NCBI RefSeq assembly: GCF_001483755.1 | Contig: NZ_LQBK01000021.1 | Location: forward strand, 1-58,013 | Source: Kocuria rosea subsp. polaris | Lineage (GTDB): Bacteria > Actinomycetota > Actinomycetes > Actinomycetales > Micrococcaceae | Direction: 5' to 3' | Length of the DNA stretch: 58,013 nt | Shown here: positions 14,782 to 23,812 of the stretch, piece by piece | Layout: every line of letters begins with the position of its first letter | Position numbering within the stretch: the stretch's first letter is position 1 | Notes under the pieces: model-generated | The model's input: only the letters and a program-made list of their open reading frames with translations | Told to the model about the DNA's origin: nothing | Databases searched by the model: none | Translations under genes and position numbers: made by a program

Positions 14782-15130
14782 GAGCACCACGGGTGCCGCC
14801 TCCCTGCGGCACGAGGTGGCCCCGGCCCCGGAGCACCTGGCGGCGGCCACCGCGACGCTGCGGATGCTGGCCGAGCCGACCCGTCTGCACCTGCTGTGGT
14901 TGCTCACCCACGGCGCTCGCAGCGTCACCGAACTGACCCGGGCCACGGGGGCGCCCCGCACCGCGGTGAGTCAGCACCTGGCCAAGCTGCGGCTGTCCGG
15001 GATGGTCGAGACGCACCGCTCCGGCCGGCACGTGATCTACTCCGTGCCCGACGGCCACCTGGTCCGTCTGATCCGCGAGATCGTCAACCACACCGACCAC
15101 CGGATCACCGGCGAACCGGTCCACGACTGA
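14756..15130 (+). CDS. ArsR/SmtB-family transcriptional repressor
   Basis: The 124-residue protein is a single winged-helix domain: LRMLAEPTRLHLLWLLTHG, then recognition helix TGAPRTAVSQHLAKLRLSGM and wing HRSGRHVIYSVPD. The C-terminus has histidines (EIVNHTDHRITGEPVHD) that could form an alpha-5 metal site as in nickel/cobalt or zinc sensors; there is no CxC motif in the DNA-binding helix. It overlaps the MFS gene, so it probably represses that operon via the direct repeats at 13483-13511. An in-frame GTG at 14765 is an alternative start. Confidence 0.85.
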   Translation: MGPVNTTSESTTGAASLRHEVAPAPEHLAAATATLRMLAEPTRLHLLWLLTHGARSVTELTRATGAPRTAVSQHLAKLRLSGMVETHRSGRHVIYSVPDGHLVRLIREIVNHTDHRITGEPVHD

Positions 15131-15181
15131 CGCTGTGCCCGGCCGCCCGGCCCGGAGCGGCATCCCGACGAAGGAGTCACC

Positions 15182-15894
<713 letters not shown>

Positions 15895-15898
<4 letters not shown>

Positions 15899-17031
15899 GC
15901 ACCACCGCCACCGGCCGCGCCCGGGCCTGGGGGCCGCTGACCGTGCGGCTGATGCTGGCCCAGACCGCGGTGCTGCTGGTGGGGCTGGTGATCGTGGTGG
16001 TCGCCGCGGTGCTGATCGGGCCGACCATGTTCTACCACGAGCTCATCGAGGCCGGTCACGCCGACGAGGCCACCGGGCTGGTGCACCTGGACGACGCCTT
16101 CCGCTCGGTGAGCCTCACCGCGCTGGCCATCGGCGGGCTGCCGGCGCTCTACATCGCCGGGCTGCTCACCTATTACCTCTACCGCACCATCAGACGGTCC
16201 CTGGACTCCTTCAGCACCGCCGCCCAGGAAGTGGCCTCGGGCAACTACGAGGTGCGCGTGGCCTCGGCGAAACTGGGACCGGAGTTCGACTCCCTGGCCT
16301 CCTCCTTCAACGAGATGGCCGCCAGGCTCGCCTCCGTGGACACCACCCGCCGCCAGATGCTGGCCGACCTCGCGCACGAGATGCGCACCCCGCTGGCCAG
16401 CCTCAAGGGACACCTGGAGGGCGTCGAGGACGGGGTGGTGGAACTCGACGAGCACACCATCGGGATCCTGCACGCCCAGATCACCCGGCTGGAGCGACTG
16501 GCCCGCGACATCCGCCAGCTCACGGCCGCCGAGGAGGGCACGACCCGGCTCCAGCTCACGCCCCAGGACCCGCAGCACCTGGCGGACCAGGCGGTCGCGG
16601 CCATCGAGCCCGATGCCGTCGGCAAGGGCGTGTCGATCACCTCGGTGAGCACCGGCCCGGAGGTGACCCCGGTGCCGCTGGACCCGGAGCGGATGGGCCA
16701 GGTGCTGAGCAACCTGCTGGAGAACGCCCTGCGGCACACCCCGCCGGGGGGCACCATCGTGCTGCGCACCGACCACTCCCCGGAGGCGGTCACCTACACC
16801 GTCACCGACTCCGGGGAGGGCATCAGCGCCGCGAACCTCCCGCACGTCTTCGAGCGCTTCTACCGCGCGAACACCGGCCGGGAGGCCCACCGCAGCGGCT
16901 CGGGGCTGGGACTGGCGATCAGCAAGGCACTGGTCGAGGCCCAGGGCGGGACCCTGGAGGCCACCAGCGACGGTCCCGGGCACGGGGCCAGCTTCCGGAT
17001 CCGGCTGCCCCGGAACCGGCCCACCGGCTGA
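15895..17031 (+). CDS. Sensor histidine kinase
   Basis: The 378-residue kinase has two transmembrane segments (about residues 15-42 and 80-100) enclosing a short extracellular loop of about 40 residues with several acidic residues and histidines. A HAMP domain follows, then the H-box LADLAHEMRTPLASLKGH, N-box LSNLLENALRHTPP, and G-boxes DSGEGIS and GSGLGLAIS. The small sensor loop suggests detection of membrane stress or a metal, as in BaeS-type kinases, but the signal is unknown. It is translationally coupled to the response regulator (ATGA overlap). Confidence 0.92.
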
Positions 17032-17090
17032 GCCTCCTCCCGGGGCGCCGAGGCCCCGGGACCCGAGCACGACGACGCCTGGGCACGACG

Positions 17091-17140
17091 ACGGGCCGTG
17101 CCCCACCACTCGTCGACCAGCGGCGGCGGGCACGGCCCGT
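17091..17140. terminator. 13-bp inverted repeat between convergent genes
   Basis: ACGGGCCGTGCCC (17091-17103) pairs perfectly with GGGCACGGCCCGT (17128-17140), with a 24-nt loop. It lies between the ends of the convergent kinase and acyltransferase-like genes. The long loop is unusual, so termination is plausible but not certain. Confidence 0.45.
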
Positions 17141-17155
17141 GCGGTGCAGCGGCTC

Positions 17156-18385
17156 CTACCGGCGCGAGGTCCCGGAGGTCCCGCCGAGCACGAGCCGGCG
17201 GGTGCCTTTCACGGACAGGCCGATCACCCGCTCCAGGGGGCCCTGGCCGAGAGCCCGGTGCCAGGCCACCGCGAACAGCGCCGCGACCGCCAGGTGGATG
17301 ACGTACCAGAGGTAGGGCTGGTCGTAGTGGGCCTCGAAGGACAGGGCCACCAGGTGGGCGGTGTAGAGGGTCAGGGTCATGACCCCCATCGCCGCCAGCG
17401 GCAGCAGCCAGGCCTCGGTCTTGCGGGCGATCAGCAGGAAGGCGCCCAGCACGGCCAGGCTCACGCCCAGGCTGGCCGCGATCGCCAGCGGGGTGTTGGT
17501 GTGCGGGGTGGCGATCGCCAGCCACCACACCGTGGAGGTGGGCAGGGAGTCCGGGCCCCAGATCAGGACCTCGGCCAGTTCCTCCTCGCCCATCGCCGAG
17601 GCGTCCAGCAGCCGCTGGTAGCCGCCGAAGGCGTAGAGCAGGAAGTAGGAGGTGGCCTGGGCGAAGATTGCCACCCCGATGCCGGTGACCAGCAGCCGGA
17701 TCTGGACCTCCTGCTTGCGCAGGTTCAGCCGCCCGAGCCCCATGCCGACCAGCAGATAGGTCAGGTACGGCAGGGCCGGGTAGGACCCGGTGAGCAGCAG
17801 CTGGGAGGCCGTGGCGCCCGGCTCGGTGACGAGGGTGGTCAGGGTGGGGTTGTAGGAGCTCCAGGCGGGCAGCTGGTCGAGCAGGCCCTGCATCAGCAGC
17901 GGGGACACGAGCCCGAAGACCGCCGCGGAGCCGAAGAGCGCCTTCGGGCCCGCGTGCAGGAACGGGATCGCCAGCAGGAAGAACACCCCGTAGTAGATCA
18001 GGATGTTGTAGGCGGGCGGGTCCTCGGGCATCAGGGTGCCGATCCACAGTCCCACGGCCGCGATCAGCACGGCACGCACGGCCAGGCCGATCCGGTCGGC
18101 GGTCATCGCCTTCCCCGTGTGCGGGTGGCGTCCCCCGGAGGTCAGGGCCAGCCCGACCCCGGCCAGCAGGGCGAACAGGGCCGCGGAGTCCCCGGAGAAC
18201 ACCCGCCAGGTGAAGCTGGCCTCCCCGGTCTCCTCGTTCCAGGACGGCAGGATGTGGATGGCCATCAGCCCGACCAGCGCCAGGCCCCGGGCCGCGTCGA
18301 TGCCCACCAGCCGGCGGGTGGGCCGGATCAGGGCCTCTCCCGGTCCCGCTGGATCGGTCTTCTCCGCTCGTGGCATCGCGCTCAT
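17156..18385 (-). CDS. Membrane acyltransferase-like protein (DUF1624/DUF418 type)
   Basis: The 409-residue polytopic protein starts with RRLVGIDAARGLALVGLMAIH, the signature of DUF1624/heparan-glucosaminide-acetyltransferase-like and DUF418 proteins. About ten transmembrane helices follow, ending in a DUF418-like C-terminal region (TLTLYTAHLVALSF, then YLWYVIHLAVA). Such proteins are thought to transfer acyl groups to envelope glycans, but the acceptor here is unknown. The ATG is preceded by a G-rich ribosome-binding site. The 168-bp upstream gap holds an OmpR-type direct repeat and a GGAATC-CTCAA-GATTCC inverted repeat. The gene lies beside the two-component system and could be its target. 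Confidence 0.75.
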   Translation of the reverse strand: MSAMPRAEKTDPAGPGEALIRPTRRLVGIDAARGLALVGLMAIHILPSWNEETGEASFTWRVFSGDSAALFALLAGVGLALTSGGRHPHTGKAMTADRIGLAVRAVLIAAVGLWIGTLMPEDPPAYNILIYYGVFFLLAIPFLHAGPKALFGSAAVFGLVSPLLMQGLLDQLPAWSSYNPTLTTLVTEPGATASQLLLTGSYPALPYLTYLLVGMGLGRLNLRKQEVQIRLLVTGIGVAIFAQATSYFLLYAFGGYQRLLDASAMGEEELAEVLIWGPDSLPTSTVWWLAIATPHTNTPLAIAASLGVSLAVLGAFLLIARKTEAWLLPLAAMGVMTLTLYTAHLVALSFEAHYDQPYLWYVIHLAVAALFAVAWHRALGQGPLERVIGLSVKGTRRLVLGGTSGTSRR

Positions 18386-18464
18386 GACTCCCCCCTGATC
18401 GAGCCGGCCCTCTTCGGGGCCGATCTGTCTTCAGGGTGTCGTCCGCGTTTGGCGGTGACCTCGC

Positions 18465-18489
18465 GGAATCCTCAAGATTCCATGAAGCT
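18465..18489. promoter_or_regulatory. Overlapping inverted repeat and OmpR-type direct repeat upstream of the acyltransferase gene
   Basis: GGAATC-CTCAA-GATTCC (18465-18481) is a 6-5-6 inverted repeat. It overlaps TCAAGAT-TCCA-TGAAGCT (18472-18489), which has the same 11-bp period and a similar sequence to the element at 9993-10010. Confidence 0.4.
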
Positions 18490-18553
18490 TCTCCGGGCGG
18501 CGAGGGTCGGCGCACCCCGGCCGTCGTCCGGTCGCGACCGAGCGGTGGCCGGG

Positions 18554-19579
18554 TCAGGGCAGCTGCGGGTCCACGCCGTAGTGCTCGGCCAGCTGCGTGA
18601 TCACGGCGTGGGCGCCCTGGATGCTCACGGAGGCCACGAAGGTCTCGTCGTCGACCGGCAGGACCTCGCCCTCGAGCCGCTCCCAGAGCGGGTTGGTCGT
18701 GAAGCGCTCCTCCTGCTCCCGGGAGGCCTCGCCCTCGGCGCCGTCCGGCGCCCAGGTGCTCACCATGACCAGGTCCGCGTCCGCCTCGAGGATCTGCTCC
18801 TGGGACAGGGGCACGAAGATGCTCTCGGTCGTGTCGGGCGCCCCGTCCGGGCGGGGGATGCCCATGTCGGCCATGATCTCGCCGATGAAGGAGTCCGAGG
18901 AGTACAGGCGTGCGGTGTCCTCGCCCGCGAAGCGCAGCAGCGAGTACGTGGCGTCGGGGTCCTGCGCCAGGATCGCCTCGCCCACCGCGGCGGCGCGCGC
19001 CTCGTAGTCGGCGACCTCCTGCTCGGCCTGCTCCTGCTTGCCCAGGGCCTCTCCGAGGAGGACCACGTTCTCCTTCCACGTCGGCCCGGTGGACTCGGAG
19101 AAGACCGTGGGGGCGATCTTCTCCAGCTGCGGGTACAGGGCCTCCTGGCGGACCTTGGCCGAGACGATGAGGTCCGGGCCGAGCCCCGCGATCTGCTCCA
19201 GGTCCGGCTCGGCGATCGTGCCGACGTTCACGGCGCCGGCCGTCTCCGCCGAGACGTCCCCCAGGTAGTCGGCGAACGGGTCCTCCGGGTCCTGCCGGTA
19301 CTCGGCGTAGCCGACCAGCTCCGCGTCGAGCAGCAGCGCCGCGTCGACGTAGCTGGGATCCAGCGCGACCACGCGCCGGGGCTCCTCCTCGATGACGGTC
19401 TCGCCCATCGCGTGGGTCATCGTCAGGGGATATCCGGCGGCCGTGTCGCCGGTCCCGGCCGAGGCCGGCGCCGGGGACCCGGTCGCAGGGCCGGCGGCAG
19501 GCTCGGTGCCGCCGCACGCCGTGAGGGCGAGCAGGGACAGGCCGAGAACGGCGGCGGGGAGGGTCTTTCCAGGGGTCAT
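18554..19579 (-). CDS. Iron-siderophore ABC transporter substrate-binding lipoprotein
   Basis: The 341-residue protein has a lipoprotein signal (LGLSLLALTACGG) and the FecB/PeriBP_2 fold: RRVVALDPSYVDAALLLDAELVGYA, EQIAGLGPDLIVSAK, EKIAPTVFSES and a C-terminal segment ending HYGVDPQLP. The ATG at 19579 fits the signal peptide; a longer reading frame upstream would cover the operator and was rejected. It is divergent from two FecCD permeases and an ATPase, giving a complete siderophore uptake system. An IdeR/DtxR-type box lies between its promoter and start codon, so it should be repressed by iron. Confidence 0.9.
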   Translation of the reverse strand: MTPGKTLPAAVLGLSLLALTACGGTEPAAGPATGSPAPASAGTGDTAAGYPLTMTHAMGETVIEEEPRRVVALDPSYVDAALLLDAELVGYAEYRQDPEDPFADYLGDVSAETAGAVNVGTIAEPDLEQIAGLGPDLIVSAKVRQEALYPQLEKIAPTVFSESTGPTWKENVVLLGEALGKQEQAEQEVADYEARAAAVGEAILAQDPDATYSLLRFAGEDTARLYSSDSFIGEIMADMGIPRPDGAPDTTESIFVPLSQEQILEADADLVMVSTWAPDGAEGEASREQEERFTTNPLWERLEGEVLPVDDETFVASVSIQGAHAVITQLAEHYGVDPQLP

Positions 19580-19690
19580 GGGGAGGGCCTTCGGTCGGGC
19601 GGATCGGGCGGCAGGTGAGGTGAGCCTCACCTCACTGTGGCAGACTGTAGCAGTCCGCTCGGCATTAGCTCACACATCCCTGACGTAATC
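19577..19690. repeat. Copy 1 of a duplicated iron-regulated promoter block
   Basis: This roughly 115-bp segment matches 25037-25150 from the minus-strand start codon outwards. Shared blocks include gccttcggtcgggcggat, caggtgaggtgagcct, ctgtagcag and cacatccctg in the same order and nearly the same spacing. The copies differ by scattered substitutions and one small indel. Confidence 0.85.
19616..19634. promoter_or_regulatory. IdeR/DtxR-type iron box of the siderophore uptake genes
   Basis: TGAGGTGAGCCTCACCTCA is a perfect 19-bp palindrome that matches the core of the actinobacterial IdeR/DmdR consensus (TTAGGTTAGSCTAACCTAA). It lies downstream of a TACAGT -10 reading leftward and upstream of the binding-protein ATG. 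Confidence 0.85.
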
Positions 19691-19698
19691 GAGGTGGC

Positions 19699-20727
19699 AT
19701 GGCCCTGTCCCCGGCAACCCGGCCCCCACGTGCCCCGGTGCTGCGCCGGGGGCAGTGGCTGGCCGTGCTGCTCGCGGTGGCTCTGGGCGCCGTGGTGCTG
19801 AGCGTGTGCGTGGGCGGGCGGCCCTCCACCCCGGCCGAGGCCTGGCACGCCGTGCTCACCCCCACGGGCACCGTCATGGACGTGACCATCCGCGAACTGC
19901 GCTGGCCGCGCACCGTCACCGCCGTGGTGGTGGGGACCTGTCTCGGCCTGGCGGGGGTGCTGGTGCAGGGCCACACGCGCAATCCGATCGCCGACCCCGG
20001 CCTGCTGGGCATCAACCAGGGCGCCGCCCTGGCGATCGTCGGCGTGACCGCCGCGGCCGGCGCCGTGGCCCCGCTGACCCAGGCGCTGCTGGCCTTCGGC
20101 GGGGCCCTGGCGGCCGTGGTGGTGGTCTTCCTCATCGGCTCCGCCGCCCGGCACGGGGCCACGCCCATCACCCTGGTGCTGGCCGGGGCGGCCGTCTCCG
20201 CCCTGTGCACCGGGCTGGTCTCGGCCATCGTCCTGCTGGACGACCAGGCCCTGGACACCCTGCGCTTCTGGCAGGTGGGCTCCGTCGCGGTCCGCAACGG
20301 CTCCCTCGAGGTGCTCTGGCCCTTCCTGGCCCTGGGGCTCGCCCTGACCGCGGCCAACGTCGGCGCGCTGAACAGCCTCTCCCTGGGCGAGGACGTCGCC
20401 CGCGGCCTCGGGGTCTCCGTGCTGCGGGCCCGGATCACCGGGATCGCGGCGATCACGCTGCTCGCCGGTGCAGCCGTGACCCTGGCCGGGCCGATCGCCT
20501 TCGCCGGGCTCGTGGTCCCGCACGTGGCCCGTGCCGTGATGGGCACGGACTACCGGTGGCTCGTCCCCGCCGGTGCGCTGGCCGGGGCGGCCGTGCTGCT
20601 GCTGGCCGACACCGCCGGCCGGGTCGTCGCCCGGCCGGGGGAGCTGTCGGTCGGGGTGGTGCTGGCCGCCGTCGGCGCACCGTTCTTCGTCCATCTCGCC
20701 CGCCGCCGGAAGCCGGCCACCGCATGA
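19699..20727 (+). CDS. FecCD-family siderophore permease 1
   Basis: The 342-residue permease has about nine or ten transmembrane helices. Family landmarks are [43 protein letters not shown] and [15 protein letters not shown] (coupling helix). It starts at ATG 19699 after GAGGTGG and lies divergent from the binding protein across the iron box. Its stop overlaps the ATG of the second permease. It forms half of the heterodimeric channel. Confidence 0.92.
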   Translation: MALSPATRPPRAPVLRRGQWLAVLLAVALGAVVLSVCVGGRPSTPAEAWHAVLTPTGTVMDVTIRELRWPRTVTAVVVGTCLGLAGVLVQGHTRNPIADPGLLGINQGAALAIVGVTAAAGAVAPLTQALLAFGGALAAVVVVFLIGSAARHGATPITLVLAGAAVSALCTGLVSAIVLLDDQALDTLRFWQVGSVAVRNGSLEVLWPFLALGLALTAANVGALNSLSLGEDVARGLGVSVLRARITGIAAITLLAGAAVTLAGPIAFAGLVVPHVARAVMGTDYRWLVPAGALAGAAVLLLADTAGRVVARPGELSVGVVLAAVGAPFFVHLARRRKPATA

Positions 20728-21857
20728 CCTCGTCCCCCGCCGCCCCGACCCGGGCCCGCACGCCGCCCGCCGCTCCGGGGGCCCCGCCGCCGGGACCGTT
20801 CCGCTCCGTCCGGGCGCTGCGCGCCGGGCCCGTCTCCGTGCGGGTGCACCCCCGGGCGCTGGCGGTCTCGGCCGTGCTGGTGGTCCTGGTGGCCGCGGCC
20901 GCGGCCCTCCACGTGGCCGTGGGCGGCACCCCCATCCCGTACCCGCAGGTCCTCGCCGCGCTCGCCGGCCGGGCGCCGGACGCCGCCGTCCAGCTGGCGG
21001 TGGTCGAGTTCCGCGCCCCGCGCACGGTGGCCGCCGTGCTCGTGGGCGCGTGCCTGGCCGCGGCGGGTGCCATCACCCAGACGGTCGCCCGCAATCCGCT
21101 GGCCAGCCCCGACATCCTCGGTGTGACCTCCGGGGCCTCGGCGGGCGCGGTCGCCGTGCTGATCCTCGGGCAGGGCGGGGCGGCCGGACTCAGCGGCGCG
21201 GCCGCGACCGTGGGCATGCCCGCCGCGGCCTTCGCCGCCGGCACGGTCAGCGGCGTGGCCGTCTACCTGCTGGCCTACCGGCACGGGGTCGACAGCTACC
21301 GGCTGATCCTGGTGGGCCTGGGGGTCTCCGGGTTCACCACCGCGCTGACCACCTGGATGCTCACCCTGGGCGACGTCACCAGCGCCGCCCAGGCCCTGAC
21401 CTGGATGACGGGCTCGCTCAACGGCAAGGACTGGACCCTGGTGCGCCCCATGGCGGGCGTCGCGGCCGCCCTGGTCGGCGCGGCGGTGCTGTCCGGCCGG
21501 TGGCTGCTCCTCTCGTCCCTGCACGAGGACACCGCGGTGGGCCTGGGGCTGCGGCTGGGGCGGGTGCGGGTGGTGGCCCTGAGTCTGGCCGTGCTGCTGG
21601 CCTCGGTCGCCACCGTGGTCGGCGGTCCGCTGGTGTTCGTGGCGCTGGCCTCACCGCAGATCGCCCGTCTGCTCACGCGGGCCCCGGTGCCGCCCGTGGC
21701 CGTCTCGGTCCTGGTCGGGGCGCTGTTCGTGCTGGTCGCCGACACCGCCGCCGCCCACCTGCTGGCGGTGCCCCTGCCGGTCGGCGTCGCCACGGCCGTG
21801 CTGGGCGCCCCGTACCTCATCCACCTCGTCCTGCGATCCCAACGGAGGACTGCATGA
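20724..21857 (+). CDS. FecCD-family siderophore permease 2
   Basis: This 377-residue second permease has a Pro/Ala-rich N-terminal extension of about 50 residues, then the FecCD core: [41 protein letters not shown] and [18 protein letters not shown]. The ATG overlaps the first permease stop (ATGA), and the ATPase ATG overlaps its own stop. It would pair with permease 1. Confidence 0.92.
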   Translation: MTSSPAAPTRARTPPAAPGAPPPGPFRSVRALRAGPVSVRVHPRALAVSAVLVVLVAAAAALHVAVGGTPIPYPQVLAALAGRAPDAAVQLAVVEFRAPRTVAAVLVGACLAAAGAITQTVARNPLASPDILGVTSGASAGAVAVLILGQGGAAGLSGAAATVGMPAAAFAAGTVSGVAVYLLAYRHGVDSYRLILVGLGVSGFTTALTTWMLTLGDVTSAAQALTWMTGSLNGKDWTLVRPMAGVAAALVGAAVLSGRWLLLSSLHEDTAVGLGLRLGRVRVVALSLAVLLASVATVVGGPLVFVALASPQIARLLTRAPVPPVAVSVLVGALFVLVADTAAAHLLAVPLPVGVATAVLGAPYLIHLVLRSQRRTA

Positions 21858-22663
21858 GCCCCCTGCCCGCCACCGCCCGGCTGGAGGCCCGGGACCTGAC
21901 GCTGGGCTACGACGGGAGGCCCGTCGTCGAGCGCCTGTCCCTGGCCGTCCCGGAGGGCCGCGTCACCACGGTCCTCGGCCCCAACGGGTGCGGCAAGTCC
22001 ACCCTGCTGCGGGGGATGGCGCGCCTGCTGCGCCCGCTCGGCGGCACCGTGACCCTCGACGGCGAACCGCTCGACCGGCTCTCCACCCGGCGGATCGCCC
22101 AGCGGCTGGCCGTCCTGCCCCAGGGACCCACGGCCCCGGAGGGCCTCACCGTGGCCGACCTCGTCTCCCGCGGACGCCACCCGCGGCAGCGCTGGTACCA
22201 GCAGTTCTCGCACGCCGACGAGGACGCCGTGCACCGGGCGCTGGAGGCCACCGGCATCGCCGAGCTCGCCGGGACCCCGGTCGACGAGCTCTCCGGCGGA
22301 CAGCGCCAGCGCGCCTGGATCTCGATGACGCTCGTGCAGGACACCGAGATCGTGCTCCTGGACGAGCCCACCACGTACCTGGACCTGGCCCACCAGGTGG
22401 AGATCCTCGAGCTCGTCCACCGGCTCAACCGGGACCTGGGCCGGACCGTGGTCATGGTGCTGCACGACATCTCCCTGGCCGCCCGCTTCTCCGACCACAT
22501 CGTGGCCATGGCCGGCGGGCGCGTCGTCGCCCGGGGCACGCCCGAGGAGGTCGTGACGGCGGAGCTGCTCGCCGAGGTCTTCGGCCTGCGGGCGCAGGTC
22601 GTTCCCGAGCCGGTCAGCGGCCGCCCGCACGTCATCCCGCTGGCCCGGATCGCCGCGGACTGA
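21854..22663 (+). CDS. Siderophore ABC transporter ATP-binding protein (FepC type)
   Basis: The 269-residue ATPase has Walker [12 protein letters not shown]-loop VLPQGP, the FepC-type [14 protein letters not shown] segment, signature [11 protein letters not shown], Walker [13 protein letters not shown] and H-loop [11 protein letters not shown]. These features are typical of iron-chelate ABC importers. It is the last gene of the three-gene coupled operon. Confidence 0.93.
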   Translation: MSPLPATARLEARDLTLGYDGRPVVERLSLAVPEGRVTTVLGPNGCGKSTLLRGMARLLRPLGGTVTLDGEPLDRLSTRRIAQRLAVLPQGPTAPEGLTVADLVSRGRHPRQRWYQQFSHADEDAVHRALEATGIAELAGTPVDELSGGQRQRAWISMTLVQDTEIVLLDEPTTYLDLAHQVEILELVHRLNRDLGRTVVMVLHDISLAARFSDHIVAMAGGRVVARGTPEEVVTAELLAEVFGLRAQVVPEPVSGRPHVIPLARIAAD

Positions 22664-22797
22664 CCACCGGCGCGTCCACGGCAATTGCGGCACGGAAAAA
22701 TTCGCTATCCATTGTCCCAGGTGAGGCGCATCCTGGAAGGGTCCGACCTGGTCGGGGCAACAGGCACCGGCCCGGAGATCCTCCTGGAGGAGAAGTC

Positions 22798-23094
22798 ATG
22801 GCCACCACCGAGTTCGCTCCCGTCTCCGACTGCACCGTGGGCCAGTGCTCGTTCAACCACGACCACGAGTGCACGGCCCACGCGATCACCGTGACCGGCA
22901 GCGCCGGCCACGCGCACTGCGGCACGTTCATCTCGCTGGGCCCCGACGGCGGTCTGCCCACCGTGCACGCGGAAGTGGGCGCGTGCCAGCGCGGGGAGTG
23001 CGTGCACAACGAGCACCTGATGTGCACCGCCCACGACGTGAAGATCGGTGCGGGCGCCGACGAGGCCGACTGCCTCACCTACCAGGCCGCCTGA
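22798..23094 (+). CDS. Small cysteine-rich protein with two DUF1540 domains
   Basis: The 98-residue protein contains two repeats of a DUF1540-like unit. The first is DCTVGQCSFNHDHECTAHAI...HCGTF and the second is ACQRGECVHNEHLMCTAHDV...DCLTY, each with four cysteines. Such small Cys-rich domains are presumed to bind metal, but no function is established. The ATG has a GGAGGAGAA ribosome-binding site. It follows the siderophore uptake operon after a 134-bp gap with its own possible promoter, so an iron or redox link is possible but unproven. Confidence 0.8.
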   Translation: MATTEFAPVSDCTVGQCSFNHDHECTAHAITVTGSAGHAHCGTFISLGPDGGLPTVHAEVGACQRGECVHNEHLMCTAHDVKIGAGADEADCLTYQAA

Positions 23095-23224
23095 CGCGGC
23101 CCGGCGTGCCCGGCCTGGCGTGCCCGGTCAGCGGCCGGGCGGCGGCGGCGTAGCGTAGAGCGTCCGGGAGCGGTCACCAGGCCGTTCCCGGACCGACCCG
23201 CCGCACCGCTAGGAGACAACGCCC

Positions 23225-23764
23225 GTGGAACCCCTGCCGCTGGAGCCCCTCACCCGCTTCCTGACCGTGGAGCACGCCGCGGACCTCAGCGGGCTGGCCG
23301 CGCGCATCCCGGGATCGGGCTTCCTCTGCTTCTACCCCAACGACGAGGAGTACGCGGGTTTCGCCGACGGGACGGGCCGGCTCTGGCTCCGGGGCGACGA
23401 CGCCACCCCCGCCCGGGAGCTGCTGGAGGTGCTCGAGCCGCCGTTCCGCATCGCCTACCCCGTGGCTCCCTCGGTCACCGGCGACGAGGAGGCGGTCGTC
23501 TCCGCCGGGGTGCTGCAGACCCCCGAGGAGCTCGAGGCCTACCGCGCCCGCTTCACCGACGTCGAGGGGGAGGCGGACCTCGACCACCAGGCCCACGCCG
23601 TGGACGCCGTCGGCCAGCACTGGACCCTGATGGCCGGTGCCGACGCGGGGGAGGTGCTGGCCCTGTGCTTCGGGCGGGACGAGGCGGGCGTGCCGTTCTC
23701 CGAGCAGACCACGTTCACCGCGGAGTCCCTGCCCCTGCCCGTCACCGTGGTGGAGCTCGACTGA
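23225..23764 (+). CDS. Protein of unknown function (179 aa)
   Basis: The 179-residue acidic soluble protein starts at a GTG with AGGAGA about 10 nt upstream. It has no signal peptide or membrane segment. It reads as an alpha/beta protein with many Asp/Glu residues and ends LPLPVTVVELD. I do not recognise the family. It is convergent with the isochorismate-synthase-like gene. The upstream 130 bp include a GGCGTGCCCGG direct repeat at about 23103-23129 and a GCCCGGCC/GGCCGGGC stem, perhaps the terminator of the DUF1540 gene. Confidence 0.65.
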   Translation: MEPLPLEPLTRFLTVEHAADLSGLAARIPGSGFLCFYPNDEEYAGFADGTGRLWLRGDDATPARELLEVLEPPFRIAYPVAPSVTGDEEAVVSAGVLQTPEELEAYRARFTDVEGEADLDHQAHAVDAVGQHWTLMAGADAGEVLALCFGRDEAGVPFSEQTTFTAESLPLPVTVVELD

Positions 23765-23812
23765 GCTCAGGCCCCGGTCGGACGGGCTGTGCGGCGTCGC
23801 GGGCGTGAGCGG

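Noticed and set aside
18554-19630. Longer N-terminus for the siderophore-binding protein starting at 19630
   Set aside because: The extension would translate the iron box and lacks a signal peptide at its start; ATG 19579 gives a perfect lipoprotein signal.
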